NCBI GenBank assembly: GCA_003254885.1
Contig: QANT01007097.1
Coordinates: 62,001-126,000, forward strand
DNA: 64,000 bases
Direction: 5' to 3'
Origin: Purshia tridentata
Lineage: Eukaryota > Streptophyta > Magnoliopsida > Rosales > Rosaceae
In this document: positions 62,037 to 64,000 of the stretch, one piece after another
Layout of the letters: each line of letters opens with the position of its first letter
Position numbering within the stretch: the stretch's first letter is position 1
Notes under the pieces: model-generated
Told to the model about the DNA's origin: nothing
Seen by the model: the letters and a program-made list of their open reading frames with translations, nothing else
The model's database searches: none
Program-made: the position numbers and the translations under genes

Positions 62037-62635
62037 ATACTTCGGATCACCATATTGGCATATTCGCGGGCCAGAGCACAATTAGGCAGAGCACAGAGTC
62101 ACAAGCGAATTCCACACAGATTGCACATAAATTTACTCAAAAATAACAAGCTTTTCCTATTTTCAGAATTTTTTTTTTTTTTTGCTTCGAAGATTTCAGA
62201 TGCGCGTATTAACTTTAAATATATCTTCAGCAATAAGTATTTGCAATTCAACGCATATAATATTATGTCATTTGAATTGTCAGCCTTCTCTCTCTCCAAA
62301 ATAATTCAAGGAAAAAATAAAATCTTTAGAGAGAGGGCAAGATTGTTTCACGCTTATAATTGGTTCTCTTTCACACTGAAAAAAATAAAATCTTCACCTG
62401 GAAGAAAAAGTCAACATTTTTTAGTAAGCTAAAAATTCTATGCGAACAAATATGAGAAAATTCTACCAACACAGGTTTGGGGGGATGTAATTTACAGCTA
62501 AGACGGGAAACAGTAGTTCATCTTTTAGATTTCACACGAGAATTTACAAATATCTTTTTGCTTTATTTACACAGTAATAGTATACAAACAAAGGCGGAAA
62601 AGGCCACCTTTAACATTCACAACTCTACCAATGGA
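62037..62635. other. convergent 3' ends of DExH14 and the TPRA1-like gene
   Basis: Spacer between the DExH14 stop and the stop of the minus-strand membrane-protein gene, presumably two 3' UTRs. AT-rich with a poly-T run near 62168. No gene or repeat of note. Confidence 0.6.
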
Positions 62636-64000
62636 CTAATCCCAATCAGCATCAAAGAACCCAGCATCCTTCATCTCAGAGTAATATGCATTATCCAGAA
62701 GAAAAGTTTCTTCCTGTAGACATCACAAGGTATATTTACATGATTATCACCTCCACAAAAGTAATTAAAAACTAGACAATAATGTTTAACCATGCTTCTG
62801 AATAATTCTCACCTGGAAAAAATCTGCTAGAAAAGTTACATACAGAACAGGAAGATACAGAGAGTGGTAGCATATCTCAGTGAGATTGTACAACCTGCAG
62901 GACATATACAAATCAAATTCTGATAACATCATCACAGTTCTAATTTTGAACTTAATTTTGCATACCAAATACCGAAACCAGCCCCCATTCCAGCAAGCCC
63001 ACAAGCAAGCAATGCCACAGCACCAAATACAAACATTATGACAATGTAGTTGTAGAATGCTGGTCTGGCTGCACAAGATAAGAAGATAACCACATGTTCG
63101 ATTAATTGGTCATTCCAACAAATGAAATGAGATTAACCGAATCAGAAATGTACTCACGAGGTAGCTTCTCTCTCCATTTTGAGAAATGCACGAACAATAT
63201 GAAGCCATAAACTGCAGTAAGCAACGATTTGTGGAAGAACAATAAGCCCCACTTCACTCCATTTGTACTTCCAACACCAACAATGAACAATGGTACGCCA
63301 AACCCAAATACATAGATTGCCTGAAGCGAAGGGCATATTACATACATTTTCGAAAGGAAGAATGGGATAAGAAACAAAATATTAGAATATACATAATTGT
63401 TTGTTACCATTTTATATAAACATAATAAATTGCAATAAGCATTGGACAAAGACTAAGTAACTAAACTTGTTCAATGATCAAAGCAACAGGTCATCAATGA
63501 ATTTCTCACTCTACCACTGCAGGAATCAATGATCTGATTGACTAATAATTGAGTAATGGAAATAAAATATGTGATCATAAAGAGAGTGATTGGTTACCTT
63601 AAGCAGTATGTCCACGGCAACAATGATCCCAGAGATAAGGAAAGTATGAGCTAATGCTTCTACACCACTCGTGTAATTGTCCTGCAGCAAAAAAGCCACC
63701 AAGCTAATCTCCAAGAACAGCATTGCAGAAGCTGTGAACAACGACAACACATTCCAAGCAACCTCCTTCCCAGCAGAGCATTGCCAAGCCTAAAGTATCA
63801 AATATCAAACATCAATCACAATCACAATCAAAATGTGTAAAACCCAAGCCACCCAAAATCTGAAAGCCTTAAAAACCCACCAACCTGAAGTGAGCACCAG
63901 GCGAGGTTCAGAAGGGTAGCGACCCAGAGAAGGGTGTAATAGGAAATCATGATATACGACCTGCCATTAGAGAGCTTCGTGAGGTTCTTCTTGGCGTGGA
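62636..64000 (-). CDS. TPRA1/CAND2-like seven-helix membrane protein (5' part outside window)
   Basis: Six exons seen, all in phase: 63885-64000 (continues beyond the edge), 63598-63789, 63158-63320, 62966-63068, 62813-62894, 62636-62713. Protein features in order: LTKLSNGRSYIMISYYTLLW, LLNLAWCSLQ, AMLFLEISLVAFLL, LISGIIVAVDILL, VFGFGVPLFIVG, a SKWREKLP loop, FYNYIVIMFVFGAVALLACG, YHSLYLPVLYVTFLADFF, then a short acidic tail ending DAGFFDADWD. At least six hydrophobic segments are visible here. The loop, the FYNY helix and the YLPVLYVTFLADFF segment match the transmembrane adipocyte-associated 1 (TPRA40) family, whose plant members include the candidate GPCR CAND2. Signalling function in plants is unsettled. 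The start codon is not in the window. Confidence 0.82.

Overview
This is nuclear DNA of a flowering plant, almost certainly a eudicot and probably a woody rosid; Rosaceae is a guess from overall look, not a test. It is AT-rich, the genes have many short GT-AG introns, and small non-autonomous DNA transposons sit between genes and inside introns. From memory, the middle block matches Arabidopsis chromosome 5 around At5g61060-At5g61140 (HDA5, small PHD-finger genes, PDCB1, DExH14). The first two genes resemble the adjacent pair At1g74240-At1g74250.

Layout, left to right. 1-2.7 kb has no firm gene. 2.7-5.8 kb (+): mitochondrial carrier, 9 exons, 359 aa. 6.4-8.8 kb (+): JJJ1-type DnaJ protein. 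9.8-14.8 kb (-): class II histone deacetylase HDA5, 14 exons, 664 aa, an HDAC domain followed by a gamma-glutamylcyclotransferase-like domain. 15.9-34.4 kb (-): three tandem AIPP2-like genes, each with an N-terminal PHD finger and a C-terminal SPOC-like domain. Copies B (442 aa) and C (393 aa) close perfectly. Copy A has sound ends, but its linker does not stay in frame. Between A and B lies a copy of the HDA5 3' end, the scar of a segmental duplication. 37.8-40.9 kb (-): X8-domain, GPI-anchored plasmodesmata callose-binding protein (PDCB), 221 aa. 42.5-62.0 kb (+): Ski2-like RNA helicase DExH14 (ASCC3/BRR2 type), 46 exons, 2091 aa. 62.6-64.0 kb (-): 3' part of a TPRA1/CAND2-like seven-helix membrane protein that runs off the window.

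Eukaryotic neighbours need not cooperate. HDA5 (an eraser of acetyl marks) beside a cluster of AIPP2-type chromatin-reader genes is the one grouping where a shared role in silencing is conceivable. That is inference only. No CRISPR, rRNA, convincing tRNA, retroviral or LTR element was recognised. Three single Ns sit at homopolymers, and two of them are flanked by duplicated sequence that looks like unmerged contig ends.

Exon boundaries were read by eye from splice signals, reading phase and remembered homologues. All chains quoted close in phase unless stated.
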